Assembly: GCF_019511645.1 (NCBI RefSeq)
Contig: NZ_JAEUAX010000001.1
Span: 124,001-188,000 of the forward strand
Direction of reading: 5' to 3'
From: Microbacterium ureisolvens
GTDB taxonomy: Bacteria > Actinomycetota > Actinomycetes > Actinomycetales > Microbacteriaceae
Length of the DNA stretch: 64,000 nucleotides
Shown piece by piece: positions 47,349 through 55,594 of this stretch; the stretch's first letter is position 1, and each line of letters opens with the position of its first letter. Under the pieces are notes generated by a model. That model saw nothing but the letters and a program-made list of their open reading frames with translations, was not told where the DNA came from and made no database searches. The position numbers and the translations under genes were made by a program.

Positions 47349-48286
47349 TCGTGACGCTCACCGCCAACCCGTCCCTCGACCGCACGGTGATGCTTCCGGC
47401 ACCGCTGCAGGTCGGCGATGTGCAGAGCGCCGCTTCCACGCGGGAAGATGCGGGCGGCAAGGGCATCAACGTCGCTCGCGCCATCACCGCGGCCGGCGAG
47501 GAGTGCGCCGCGGTGCTGCCCCTCGCCCCAGACGATCCTTACGACGCCGCGCTGCGCGCGGCCGACGTGGTCGCGCGGCGAGTGGCCATCCGCGGCAACG
47601 TCCGCGCGAACATCGCGATCACCGACCCCGCCGGCGTCACGACCAAGCTCAACCTGCCGGGCGCCCGGCTGTCGCCCGACGAGGTGTCCGCCGTCGTCGA
47701 CGCGGTGGTCGCAGCATCCGTCGGCGCGCGTTGGCTGGTGCTGGCGGGCTCGCTGCCACCCGGCGTCGGCGAGGACTTCTACGTGCGCATCATCGCCGCC
47801 GTGCGCGCGGCGCGTGGCGCGGACGCCCCACTCATCGCCGTCGACACGTCCGGCTCCGCGCTGGCCGCGGTCGTCGCCGACGGCGCCCCCGACCTGATCA
47901 AGCCGAACGACGACGAGCTGGCCGAGCTCGTGGGCGTCGCGATCGACGGCTCCGACCCGCAGTCGGTGCTCCACGTCGCCCGTGCGCTCGTCCCCGCGCG
48001 CGTGGGGGCCGCTCTCGTCACGCTCGGTTCGCGCGGTGCGCTGCTCGTCGCCGCCGAGGGCGCGTGGGCCGCTGCTCCGCCGCCGATCCAGGTCGTGAGC
48101 ACCGTGGGCGCGGGCGACAGCTCGCTCGCCGGATACGTTCTCGCCGCCACGCGGGGTGCCGATCAGGGAGAGCGCCTGCGTCTGGCCGTCCGGTACGGCG
48201 CGGCGGCGGCTTCCCTTCCCGGCACGAAGGCGCCGGCTCCCGCAGACCTTCCCACCGGCGACGTGCCCGTCACGCGCCTCGACTGA
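47345..48286 (+). CDS. fruK: 1-phosphofructokinase
   Basis: Predicted 313-residue PfkB-family kinase phosphorylating fructose-1-phosphate to fructose-1,6-bisphosphate. MIVTLTANPSLDRTV, the glycine motif AGGKGINVARAI and the C-terminal catalytic motif VSTVGAGDSSLAGYVLA (Asp base) are visible. Its start overlaps the regulator and fruA follows after 34 bases, so the identity as fruK rather than tagatose kinase is well supported by context. Confidence 0.93.
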   Translation: MIVTLTANPSLDRTVMLPAPLQVGDVQSAASTREDAGGKGINVARAITAAGEECAAVLPLAPDDPYDAALRAADVVARRVAIRGNVRANIAITDPAGVTTKLNLPGARLSPDEVSAVVDAVVAASVGARWLVLAGSLPPGVGEDFYVRIIAAVRAARGADAPLIAVDTSGSALAAVVADGAPDLIKPNDDELAELVGVAIDGSDPQSVLHVARALVPARVGAALVTLGSRGALLVAAEGAWAAAPPPIQVVSTVGAGDSSLAGYVLAATRGADQGERLRLAVRYGAAAASLPGTKAPAPADLPTGDVPVTRLD

Positions 48287-48320
48287 GCATCAACCCACCC
48301 AACGACCGCAGGAGGTCACC

Positions 48321-50378
48321 GTGTCCGACACCATCACCCCAGGCCTGGTGAGTCTCGATGTCCCACTGGGCACCGACAAGGCCGCCGTCATCCGCTCCCT
48401 CGCCGCACGCGTGGCCGCGCAGGGTCGCGCGACCGACGCCGAGGCTCTCTACGCCGACGCGTGGGCGCGCGAAGAGAAGGACGAGACCGGGCTCCCCGGA
48501 GGCATCGCCATCCCGCACGCCAAGAGCCCCGCCGTCACGACGCCTTCCCTCGCCTTCGCGCGCCTGAAGCCGGGCGTCGACTTCGGTGCGCCGGATGGCG
48601 CCGCCGACCTCGTGTTCCTCATCGCCGCGCCGGCGGACGCCGCAGAGGCGCACCTTGCGGTGCTCTCGAAGCTCGCGCGAAGCCTCATGCAGGAGGACTT
48701 CACCTCGGGTCTGCGTGCCGCGGCGACCGACGACGACGTGGTGGCGATCGTGCAGGCCGCGATCGGTGAGCGCGAAGCGGCCGCACCGGCTCCGGCTGCC
48801 CCTGCTGCCGATGTCGCGCCCGCCGCCGCAGCGCCCGCCGCCGCAGCGCCCGCCGCCGCGACGGGACTCGACGTCGACGGGCGCCCTGCCCGCGTGGTCG
48901 CGGTGACCGCGTGCGCAACCGGCATCGCCCACACCTTCATGGCGGCCGACGCACTCACCGCGGCCGGCAAGAAAGCCGGGATCGACCTGGTGGTCGAGCC
49001 GCAGGGCTCGAGCGGGTACCAGGCGCTTCCGGTCGACGTCATCCGCAACGCCGACGCCGTCATCTTCGCGACGGACGTCGACGTGCGGGAGCAGCAGCGG
49101 TTCGCCGGCAAGCCCGTCGTGCGCTCGGGCGTCAAGCGGGGTATCGAGCAGCCCGACCAGCTCATCGCGGAGGCCGTGGCCGCGGCGAACGACCCGGCCG
49201 CCACCCGCGTAGGCGGCGAGGCGACCGCCGCGACGGCGGCTCCGGCCGAGACACTGTCGTGGGGTGCGCGCATCCAGCGCATCCTCCTCACCGGCGTCAG
49301 CTACATGATCCCGTTCGTCGCGGGCGGCGGTCTGCTGATCGCCCTCGGCTTCCTCGTCGGCGGCGTGAACGTCGGCGACGAGGCGTTCAGCGTCATCGTC
49401 GACAACGCCCTCTGGGCGCTCCCGGCGGGCGGACTCGCGCAGTACCTGGGCTCCGTGCTGTTCGTGATCGGCGTGACCTCGATGGGCTTCCTGGTCTCGG
49501 CGCTGGCGGGCTACATCGCGTTCGCGATCGCCGACCGCCCCGGCATCGCGCCGGGATTCGTCGCGGGCGCCGTCGCTGTCATCATGAACGCCGGCTTCAT
49601 CGGCGGAATCATCGGCGGTCTGCTCGCGGGCTTCGTGGCCTGGTGGATCGGTCGGCTCAACGCCCCGCGCTGGCTGCGGGGCCTGATGCCGGTCGTGATC
49701 ATCCCGCTCGCGGCGTCCATCGTCGCGTCGGGGCTCATGATCCTGTTCCTGGGCCGGCCGATCGCGACGCTCATGGAGGGTCTTAACGCGTGGCTCACCG
49801 GTCTCGCGGCGACCGACGCGATCGTCCTCGTGGGCGTCATCCTCGGCCTCATGATGTGCTTCGACCTCGGCGGCCCGGTCAACAAGGTCGCCTACGCATT
49901 CGCGGTCGCGGGCCTTGCGTCGGCCTCGGCGGAGAACACGACTCCGTACTTGATCATGGCCGCTGTCATGGCCGCCGGCATGGTCCCGCCGCTCGCCATG
50001 GCGCTCGCGTCGACCGTGCTCGCACGCAACATGTTCCCGCCGGTCGAGCGCGAGAACGGCAAGGCGGCGTGGCTGCTCGGTGCGGCGTTCATCAGCGAGG
50101 GGGCGATCCCGTTCGCGGCCGCCGACCCGCTGCGCGTCATCCCCTCGATGATGCTGGGCGGTGCCGTCACCGGTGCGCTGAGCATGGCGTTCGCCGTCGA
50201 GTCCCTGGCGCCCCACGGCGGCATCTTCGTCCTCTTCGCGATCAACCCGATCTGGGGCTTCCTCATCGCCCTCGCGGCCGGAACGGTCGTCTCGGCGCTG
50301 ACGGTCATCGCGCTCAAGAAGTGGGTCGCCCCGAAGGAGCTCGAGGAGGCCGAAGCGCGCGTTCCCGTGGCGGCCTGA
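48321..50378 (+). CDS. fruA: PTS fructose transporter, fused IIA-IIB-IIC
   Basis: Predicted 685-residue permease that imports fructose as fructose-1-phosphate. Domain order: IIA (about 1-150; phospho-His66 in GGIAIPHAK), an Ala/Pro-rich linker (about 152-182), IIB (about 188-285; phospho-Cys198 in VTACATGIAHTF), and membrane domain IIC (about 310-670; FVAGGGLLIALGF, FDLGGPVNKVAYAFA). GTG 48321 is preceded by AGGAGG. Followed after 63 bases by HPr. Confidence 0.95.
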   Translation: MSDTITPGLVSLDVPLGTDKAAVIRSLAARVAAQGRATDAEALYADAWAREEKDETGLPGGIAIPHAKSPAVTTPSLAFARLKPGVDFGAPDGAADLVFLIAAPADAAEAHLAVLSKLARSLMQEDFTSGLRAAATDDDVVAIVQAAIGEREAAAPAPAAPAADVAPAAAAPAAAAPAAATGLDVDGRPARVVAVTACATGIAHTFMAADALTAAGKKAGIDLVVEPQGSSGYQALPVDVIRNADAVIFATDVDVREQQRFAGKPVVRSGVKRGIEQPDQLIAEAVAAANDPAATRVGGEATAATAAPAETLSWGARIQRILLTGVSYMIPFVAGGGLLIALGFLVGGVNVGDEAFSVIVDNALWALPAGGLAQYLGSVLFVIGVTSMGFLVSALAGYIAFAIADRPGIAPGFVAGAVAVIMNAGFIGGIIGGLLAGFVAWWIGRLNAPRWLRGLMPVVIIPLAASIVASGLMILFLGRPIATLMEGLNAWLTGLAATDAIVLVGVILGLMMCFDLGGPVNKVAYAFAVAGLASASAENTTPYLIMAAVMAAGMVPPLAMALASTVLARNMFPPVERENGKAAWLLGAAFISEGAIPFAAADPLRVIPSMMLGGAVTGALSMAFAVESLAPHGGIFVLFAINPIWGFLIALAAGTVVSALTVIALKKWVAPKELEEAEARVPVAA

Positions 50379-50441
50379 GGCCGTCGTCCGCCAGAATCGG
50401 AATCGTCGACCGCCGAGGTCCGACACAGACAGGAGAGAACC

Positions 50442-50711
50442 ATGGCAGAACGTCAGGCCACCATCGCCAGCAGCTCGGGACTCCACGCCCGCCCCGCGAA
50501 GCTCTTCGTGCAGGCGGTGCAGGCGCAGCCGGTCCCGGTCACGATCGCGGTCGAGGGCGGTGCCGACCTCAACGCCGGCAGCATCCTGTCGCTGATGGGC
50601 CTGGGCGCCTCGCAGGGGACCGTCGTGACGCTCAAGGCCGACGGCGACGGCGCCGAAGAGGCGCTGGACGCCCTGGTCGCGCTGCTCGAGACGGACCTCG
50701 ACGCGCAGTAG
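50442..50711 (+). CDS. ptsH: PTS phosphocarrier protein HPr
   Basis: Predicted 89-residue HPr. The phospho-accepting His15 is in SSGLHARPAKLF, and the regulatory serine region reads NAGSILSLMGLGA. AGGAGAG precedes ATG 50442. It passes phosphate from enzyme I to FruA. Enzyme I (ptsI) is not in the window. Confidence 0.96.
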   Translation: MAERQATIASSSGLHARPAKLFVQAVQAQPVPVTIAVEGGADLNAGSILSLMGLGASQGTVVTLKADGDGAEEALDALVALLETDLDAQ

Positions 50712-50754
50712 TGAAGGGGAGGGTGCGGTCGCAGATCGCACAGGAGAACGTGAC

Positions 50755-50792
50755 GACGGATGCCGCGGGTCGAAGCTGCCGCGGCATCCGTC
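50755..50792. terminator. Terminator between ptsH and the MBL-fold gene
   Basis: GACGGATGCCGCGG (50755-50768) pairs with CCGCGGCATCCGTC (50779-50792), a perfect 14-bp stem between converging genes. Confidence 0.75.
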
Positions 50793-50826
50793 GTCCGCGT
50801 TCCGCGGGTCCGCTTCGGTGCCCCGC

Positions 50827-51465
50827 TCAGATGTCGGTGCTGTCGCCGGGGTTCAGGACCAGGAGCTCGCCGCCGTCCTGCTCGGCGGCCCAGCCGAGAC
50901 GCGCGCGGCCCATATCCCGGCCGGCGACCGAGAGCGTCATGTCATGCGTGCCGAACACGCGGCGTGGCGCGACGGCGAGCACGAAGTCCATCGCCTCGCC
51001 GATCTTGAGCCACGGCGCGCCGACCGGCGATGCGAGCAGTTTCACCGCACGGCCCTCCGGCACCGCGTAGGAGTCGCCCGGGTAGTAGAACTCGTCGTTC
51101 ACGAGCACCCCGACGTTGTCGACGACCGGGATCGACTCATGGATCACGGCGTGCCTGCCGCCGAAGAATTCGAGGCGGAACGGCTCGACCTCGATGACGT
51201 CGCCGGGGTGCACGATCGTGATGCTGTAGCCGGCGGCCGCCTTCGAGACGCCTTCGGGTGCGAAGATCGGCGTTCCGGGGAAGGTCCCCAAGATGCGGTC
51301 CAGATGGTCGGGCGTCCAGTGGTCGGCGTGCTCGTGAGTGATGACGATCCCGACGACGCCCTCGAGTTCTCCCAGTGGAGCCGTGAACGACCCCGGATCG
51401 ATGACCAGAGTGCGGCCGGAGTCGACGAGGGTCAGGGTGGCGTGCTCGAACTTGGTGACTCGCAT
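50827..51465 (-). CDS. MBL-fold metal-dependent hydrolase
   Basis: Predicted 212-residue metallo-beta-lactamase-fold protein. The metal motif ITHEHADHWTPDHLD (HxHxDH) is near residue 46, followed by GGRHAVIHESIP and FGTHDMTLS. It resembles the UPF0173/UlaG-like branch of the fold; the substrate is unknown. ATG 51465 is chosen because TTGACT lies six bases upstream with TTGCCT 17 bases further, a leaderless promoter. The longer frame would run into the tRNA genes. Confidence 0.87.
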   Translation of the reverse strand: MRVTKFEHATLTLVDSGRTLVIDPGSFTAPLGELEGVVGIVITHEHADHWTPDHLDRILGTFPGTPIFAPEGVSKAAAGYSITIVHPGDVIEVEPFRLEFFGGRHAVIHESIPVVDNVGVLVNDEFYYPGDSYAVPEGRAVKLLASPVGAPWLKIGEAMDFVLAVAPRRVFGTHDMTLSVAGRDMGRARLGWAAEQDGGELLVLNPGDSTDI

Positions 51466-51471
51466 GCGTCG

Positions 51472-51500
51472 AGTCAAGCGTTCCGGCGTCGCGGAGGCAA
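51472..51500 (-). promoter_or_regulatory. Promoter of the MBL-fold gene, leaderless
   Basis: On the minus strand TTGCCT, a 17-base spacer, TTGACT (51477-51472) and six bases precede the ATG at 51465. Confidence 0.5.
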
Positions 51501-51535
51501 GCGAGCGCGGACGGCACTCCCGTACCCGCGTCGAT

Positions 51536-51565
51536 TTGGAGAGGGCATGACGCCCGTGGCATAAT
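51536..51565 (+). promoter_or_regulatory. Promoter of the tRNA-Glu genes
   Basis: TTGGAG at 51536-51541 and CATAAT at 51560-51565 are separated by 18 bases; transcription would begin about ten bases before the first tRNA. Confidence 0.55.
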
Positions 51566-51582
51566 CGAACGGTTGCCTGAAC

Positions 51583-51655
51583 GGCCCCATCGTATAGCGG
51601 CCTAGTACGCCGCCCTCTCACGGCGGTAACGCGGGTTCGAATCCCGCTGGGGTCA
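51583..51655 (+). tRNA. tRNA-Glu (anticodon CTC), copy 1
   Basis: A 73-base cloverleaf with acceptor arms GGCCCCA and TGGGGTC, anticodon stem CCGCC/GGCGG with loop CTCTCAC (anticodon CTC), and T-arm CGGGTTCGAATCCCG. CCA is encoded at 51656-51658. Confidence 0.94.
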
Positions 51656-51700
51656 CCAGTCAGGCAACAACGTCGCAACCCCGGTTGCGGCGCGCTGTAC

Positions 51701-51773
51701 GGCCCCATCGTATAGCGGCCTAGTACGCCGCCCTCTCACGGCGGTAACGCGGGTTCGAATCCCGCTGGGGTCA
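51701..51773 (+). tRNA. tRNA-Glu (anticodon CTC), copy 2
   Basis: Identical over all 73 bases to the copy 118 bases upstream. The bases after the discriminator read CAT rather than CCA, so this copy needs CCA addition. A terminator follows, so both copies are probably one transcript. Confidence 0.94.
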
Positions 51774-51777
51774 CATC

Positions 51778-51807
51778 GACGCCCCGGTCCGCAAGGACCG
51801 GGGCGTC
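51778..51807 (+). terminator. Terminator after the tRNA-Glu pair
   Basis: GACGCCCCGGTCC (51778-51790) pairs with GGACCGGGGCGTC (51795-51807) around GCAA, followed by a T-rich stretch. Confidence 0.85.
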
Positions 51808-51824
51808 TTGTGTTCTCCGCGCGC

Positions 51825-52262
51825 TCAGCGGGCGCTGCCGGTATAGCGGTCGTCGATTCCCGACGCGGTGTACGTACCCGTCAGCTCTCCGGACGCCTTG
51901 ACGCCTTCGAAGTCGCCCCACGCGTCGACGACCGTCCAGGTCCCCGTGGACCCCGGCTCTCCGAATCGCGCGATGAGCTGCACGGTGAAGCCCCCGCTGC
52001 CGCTGTCGCAGGTGAACTCCTTGTCGCCTTTGAAGACGCCGCCCCAGGGCGTGAACGTCGCGCGAGGGTCGACATCGAGCACCGTGCCGGTCTCGCATCC
52101 CGGGATGTTGCCCTCGAAGTCGTTCGGCCCACCGCCTATCTCGGTGTGCACCACGACGTCGACGGGAAAGCGCACCGGGGCGGCACCGGCCGCAGCAGAC
52201 CCGGTGACGCCCAGGACGACGCCGGCGACGACGCCGACGGCGACTCGCGATCTGATCCCCAT
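51825..52262 (-). CDS. Small secreted protein of unknown function
   Basis: Predicted 145-residue exported protein. A signal peptide (about residues 1-28, VAVGVVAGVVLGVTGSAAAGAAP) precedes a domain rich in Gly, Thr and Asp with two Cys (PGCETGT, FTCDSGSGG) that may form a disulfide. ATG 52262 is chosen because GGAGG then lies seven bases upstream; with the ATG at 52268 the site would be too close. No family is recognised. It lies behind two 13-base direct repeats. Confidence 0.7.
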   Translation of the reverse strand: MGIRSRVAVGVVAGVVLGVTGSAAAGAAPVRFPVDVVVHTEIGGGPNDFEGNIPGCETGTVLDVDPRATFTPWGGVFKGDKEFTCDSGSGGFTVQLIARFGEPGSTGTWTVVDAWGDFEGVKASGELTGTYTASGIDDRYTGSAR

Positions 52263-52346
52263 TTCCATTCCTCCCCACCCGGGCGCGGTGCCCGGCGTGG
52301 GGGACGCTACGCCCGCCGACAGCGGGTGTCGAGGGCATCTCCGGTT

Positions 52347-52383
52347 CTCCGTAGGGCGGACTCCGGGCGACTCCCTAGGGCGG
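52347..52383. repeat. Two 13-base direct repeats, 24-base pitch
   Basis: CTCCGTAGGGCGG (52347-52359) and CTCCCTAGGGCGG (52371-52383) differ at one base. They lie 85-121 bases upstream of the secreted protein start, in the gap behind the DUF4349 gene. A regulator-binding site for the secreted protein gene is possible. Confidence 0.5.
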
Positions 52384-52398
52384 CCGGCGCCGCGAACG

Positions 52399-53589
52399 TC
52401 ACGCGGAAGAGTCGCTGGATCGGTCCGCGTCGACGGTCGGCGAAGCCGGGGTGGCAGCATCCCTCCGTGCCTGCCGTCGACCGCGGACGAGCCGTACGAT
52501 GCCCCACACGATGAGGGCGGCGACGGCGGCCACAGCAAGCCAGGGGAGGAGGAACCCGAGCGCGACCACGATGCCGTTGAGGGTGGCTACGAGGCCGTTC
52601 CATCCTGCGGCGAGGCCGTCACCGAAGCCTGCGGGGTCCGCGGTCACGGGCTCGACCTCGGGCACGATGTTCACCGACAGTGTCGACATGGCGACCTGGT
52701 CGTCGAGCATCTCGAGCTGCTGCTGGTACGACTCCAGCGTGCTCTGGCGCTCCGACAGGGCCGCCTCCGCGGCGATGAGATCCGCGACGCTCTGAGCCTG
52801 GGCCATGAGCTGGGTGAGGCGGTCCACGGACGCCTGTGCGGCGTCGATGCGGGCCTGGAGATCCATGGTCTGCTGGGTGACGTCCTGACGGGACAGGTTG
52901 GTCGATGTCACCTCGCCGACATCATCGAGCTCGTCGATCACGCTCTGCAGCTGGTCGGCCGGCACGCGGACCGTGACCCACGCGCCGTCCGTCGGGGACG
53001 GGTACGGGTACGGCATGGTGTCGTAGGCGATGCCGCCTTCGGAGGGGCTGACGGGGTAGACCGTCCCGTCGCTGCCGACGCTCATCGACTCGACGTAGCC
53101 GCCGTGGGCGACAGCGGAGTTCGCGACGGCCCGCACGGCCGCGTCGACATCGTCTGCGGTGACCGTCGCCGATGCCGTGGTGATGATGTCGCGGTCTGCG
53201 GAATCGGCGTCCGCCGCCGTGTCGCCTGCCCCGGGCGCGACCGTGAGCGGCGCGGATTCGCGCGAGTCGGCGCCCGACGAGTCCGTCGTCGACGAGCCGG
53301 CTCCGGAGTCGGCCGGCGCGACCGGTGCGACGGCCGATTCATCGACGGCACCGCCGGACGTGCCCACGAGGCTCCCCACCGAAGGCGCGATGACAGCGGC
53401 CACGGCGATCACCGCCGCCGCTGCGCCGCCGGCGAGCCAGAGGCGGCCCCGGCGTGTGCGCCGGGCGGCCTGGCGGGTGCGCTCCCGCGCGATGTCGGCG
53501 AACAGCGCCTCCTCGATCTCGTCGATGCGCTCGGCGCTGAGTTCGGGGAGGGGTGCGGGGATCCCGGAGTCGGGGGGCTGGGCGTTCAT
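52399..53589 (-). CDS. DUF4349 membrane protein, partner of ECF sigma factor
   Basis: Predicted 396-residue membrane protein. An acidic N-terminal cytoplasmic segment (about 1-45, SAERIDEIEEALFADIARERTR) is followed by a membrane helix (about 50-72), a Ser/Thr/Asp-rich linker, the DUF4349 domain (about 130-330) with a coiled coil (DLQARIDAAQASVDRLTQLM to SERQSTLESYQQQLEML), and a second helix near 340-368 with a basic tail. The start overlaps the sigma-factor stop. The N-terminal segment could hold the sigma factor, making this an anti-sigma-like sensor; that role is inference. Confidence 0.82.
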   Translation of the reverse strand: MNAQPPDSGIPAPLPELSAERIDEIEEALFADIARERTRQAARRTRRGRLWLAGGAAAAVIAVAAVIAPSVGSLVGTSGGAVDESAVAPVAPADSGAGSSTTDSSGADSRESAPLTVAPGAGDTAADADSADRDIITTASATVTADDVDAAVRAVANSAVAHGGYVESMSVGSDGTVYPVSPSEGGIAYDTMPYPYPSPTDGAWVTVRVPADQLQSVIDELDDVGEVTSTNLSRQDVTQQTMDLQARIDAAQASVDRLTQLMAQAQSVADLIAAEAALSERQSTLESYQQQLEMLDDQVAMSTLSVNIVPEVEPVTADPAGFGDGLAAGWNGLVATLNGIVVALGFLLPWLAVAAVAALIVWGIVRLVRGRRQARRDAATPASPTVDADRSSDSSA

Positions 53590-54143
53590 GTGCTCTCCTT
53601 CACAACGGTCCGCAGACGGGTGCGGATGCGGGAGAGACGGTTGCGGACGACGCCGTGTGCCACGCCGAGCTCATCGGCGGCCGCCTGGTAGGCGTAGCCC
53701 TCGGTCGCGCACAGCCGGAAGATGGCGCGATCGAGCTCGCCCAGCCCTGCGACCTCGTTCAGGATCGCCTCCGCCAGGCGCCCGTCGATCACCTGCTGCT
53801 CGACGTCGATCGTCGACGGCACGGTCTCGTCGGCGACCGCACCGGTGTGCTCGCGATCGCGCCGTTGCCGGCGGATGCGGTTCGCGCACTGGAACCGGCA
53901 GATGGTCGCGAGCCACGGGAGCAGGGAATCGCCGGCGAGCTCGAGGTCGGGGAGCCTGCGCCACGCGACGAGGAACGTCTCCTGCGTGACCTCCTCCGCG
54001 TCGGCCGGATTGCCGACGAGGCCGTGCGCCAGCCAGTACACCGGCCGCACGTACGCCCGGTAGAGCGTGCGGAAGGCATGCTCGCTCCCGCCCGCAGCCA
54101 GCACCACGAGCTCGGCGTCGCCCGTCAGGTCGTCGTCGGCCAT
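53586..54143 (-). CDS. ECF-family RNA polymerase sigma factor
   Basis: Predicted 185-residue group 4 sigma factor. Region 2 (about residues 20-85: FRTLYRAYVRPVYWLAHGLVG, then EEVTQETFLVAWRRL) binds core polymerase and the -10 element; region 4 (about 125-180: GLGELDRAIFRLCATEGYAYQ, then LGVAHGVVRNRLSRIRTRLR) binds the -35. ATG 54143 is chosen because GGAGG is then six bases upstream. It overlaps the DUF4349 gene by four bases. No typical GGAAC-type autoregulatory promoter is seen upstream. Confidence 0.92.
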   Translation of the reverse strand: MADDDLTGDAELVVLAAGGSEHAFRTLYRAYVRPVYWLAHGLVGNPADAEEVTQETFLVAWRRLPDLELAGDSLLPWLATICRFQCANRIRRQRRDREHTGAVADETVPSTIDVEQQVIDGRLAEAILNEVAGLGELDRAIFRLCATEGYAYQAAADELGVAHGVVRNRLSRIRTRLRTVVKEST

Positions 54144-54230
54144 CCCCATCCTCCGAATTGTCTCTCACCGTGTCAGTGTCCGCATCGACCGGATCGTCTC
54201 ACCGGCGCTGGTCGGCCCGCGTCGAGCCTG

Positions 54231-54236
54231 TATCCT
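54231..54236 (+). promoter_or_regulatory. -10 box of the TerC-family transcript
   Basis: TATCCT would start transcription near 54243, which coincides with the 5' base of the riboswitch. Confidence 0.6.
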
Positions 54237-54240
54237 GTTG

Positions 54241-54353
54241 CGAAGCGAGAGGGAGTATCCCGACACCGCGTATCCGTCATCACGGGTCCCGACAGAGCGA
54301 CCCCGGGTGCGCACCGCAGGCCGATCGGCCCGCGGGGGAGAGACTTTCGGATT
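54241..54353 (+). ncRNA. yybP-ykoY (manganese) riboswitch candidate
   Basis: The 5' loop motif GGGAGTA (54251-54257), the second conserved loop CCGTCATCACGG (54274-54285) and the closing GAGACTTTCG (54340-54349), which can pair with CGAAG at 54241, match the yybP-ykoY consensus (GGGGAGUA ... CGUCAA/UCA ... GACUUU). It begins at the predicted transcription start and stands before a TerC-family gene, a known member of this Mn2+ regulon. Identification is by eye. Confidence 0.78.
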
Positions 54354-54391
54354 CCACCGACCCCTCGTACATCCCCTTCGAAAGGCCCTGC

Positions 54392-55465
54392 ATGGACCTC
54401 GAACTCCCGCTGTGGTTCGAAATCGGATCCCTCGTGATCCTCACGCTGATCCTGATCGCAGATCTGCTCCTCATCCTGAAGAGGCCCCACATTCCCTCGA
54501 CGCGAGAGTCGACGCTGTGGGTCATCTTCTACGTGACTCTCGCGCTCATCTTTGCCGGGATCATGTGGGTCGTCGCGGGACCGGAGTACGCCGGCCAGTT
54601 CGTCGCGGGCTGGCTCACCGAGTACAGCCTGTCGATCGACAACCTCTTCGTGTTCGTGCTGATCATGTCGCAATTCGCGGTGCCGCGGCGCTATCAGCAG
54701 GAAGTGCTGATGGTGGGCATCATCATCGCCCTGGTGCTGCGCGGCATCTTCATCATGGTCGGCGCCGCGGTGATCGAGCAGTTCAGCTGGGTGTTCTACA
54801 TCTTCGGCGCCTTCCTCGTCTGGACGGCGTGGCGTCAGGCCTTCCCGGGCGGCGATCACGACGACGACGTCAAGCAGGAGGCGTTCGTCGTGCGGATGCT
54901 CCGCCGCACGATCGACATCAGCGACCACTACGACGGCGCGAAGATCCGCACGGTCGTCGACGGCAAGAAGATGTGGACGCCGATGATCATCGTCTTCGCG
55001 GCGATCGGCGTCACCGACCTGCTCTTCGCGATCGACTCGATCCCCGCGATCTTCGGCATCACGCAGAGCGCGTTCATCGTGTTCACGGCGAACATCTTCG
55101 CCCTCATGGGCCTGCGCCAGCTCTACTTCCTGCTCGGCGACCTGCTCGATCGCCTGCGCTACCTGCACTACGGCATCGCGTTCATCCTCGCGTTCATCGG
55201 CCTGAAGCTCGTCTTCCACGCCATGCATGTGAACGAACTGCCGTTCATCAACAACGGGGAGCCGATCGAATGGGCGCCCGAGATCTCGACCTGGATGTCG
55301 CTCGGCGTCATCATCGTCTCGATGCTCGTCGCGACCGTCGCAAGTCTCATCGCCTCGGCGCGGGAGAAGAAGCTGCCGGGTGCGGATGCCGCGGCCGCCG
55401 TCGTGGCGGACGAGAAGGGCACGCCTCCCACGGTGGATCACCCGCACTCGGAGGACGGTCGCTGA
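54392..55465 (+). CDS. TerC-family integral membrane protein
   Basis: Predicted 357-residue TerC/Alx-family protein with eight or nine membrane helices. Family motifs are EYSLSIDNLFVFVLI and TDLLFAIDSIPAIFGIT, each with a buried acidic residue thought to bind metal. TerC proteins are linked to manganese export and metallation of exported proteins. AAAGG precedes ATG 54392. The upstream manganese-type riboswitch agrees with this role. Confidence 0.92.
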   Translation: MDLELPLWFEIGSLVILTLILIADLLLILKRPHIPSTRESTLWVIFYVTLALIFAGIMWVVAGPEYAGQFVAGWLTEYSLSIDNLFVFVLIMSQFAVPRRYQQEVLMVGIIIALVLRGIFIMVGAAVIEQFSWVFYIFGAFLVWTAWRQAFPGGDHDDDVKQEAFVVRMLRRTIDISDHYDGAKIRTVVDGKKMWTPMIIVFAAIGVTDLLFAIDSIPAIFGITQSAFIVFTANIFALMGLRQLYFLLGDLLDRLRYLHYGIAFILAFIGLKLVFHAMHVNELPFINNGEPIEWAPEISTWMSLGVIIVSMLVATVASLIASAREKKLPGADAAAAVVADEKGTPPTVDHPHSEDGR

Positions 55466-55484
55466 TCTCCTTCCGCGAGACGCG

Positions 55485-55524
55485 ACGCCACGGGCCGCCG
55501 GCTTGCGTCGGCGGCCCGTGGCGT
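55485..55524 (+). terminator. Terminator after the TerC-family gene
   Basis: A perfect 16-bp stem joins 55485-55500 and 55509-55524 (arms ACGCCACGGGCCGCCG and its complement) around an eight-base loop. Confidence 0.75.
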
Positions 55525-55582
55525 GAGCGGCGAGGAAGACGGCAGATGACGACGGCGGGACGGACGGCCGTTTCGGCGGTGG

Positions 55583-55588
55583 TAGCCT
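55583..55588 (+). promoter_or_regulatory. -10 box of the leuCD leader transcript
   Basis: TAGCCT is followed by six bases and the GTG of the leader peptide at 55595, so the leader peptide is encoded on a leaderless mRNA. Confidence 0.7.
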
Positions 55589-55594
55589 GGGCAC

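Noticed and set aside
48270..50741. 823-codon minus-strand frame opposite fruA and ptsH
   Set aside because: Shadow frame with low-complexity Arg/Asp/His-rich translation.
51656..51700. Further small RNA between the tRNA-Glu copies
   Set aside because: The 45-base spacer has only a weak hairpin and no promoter.
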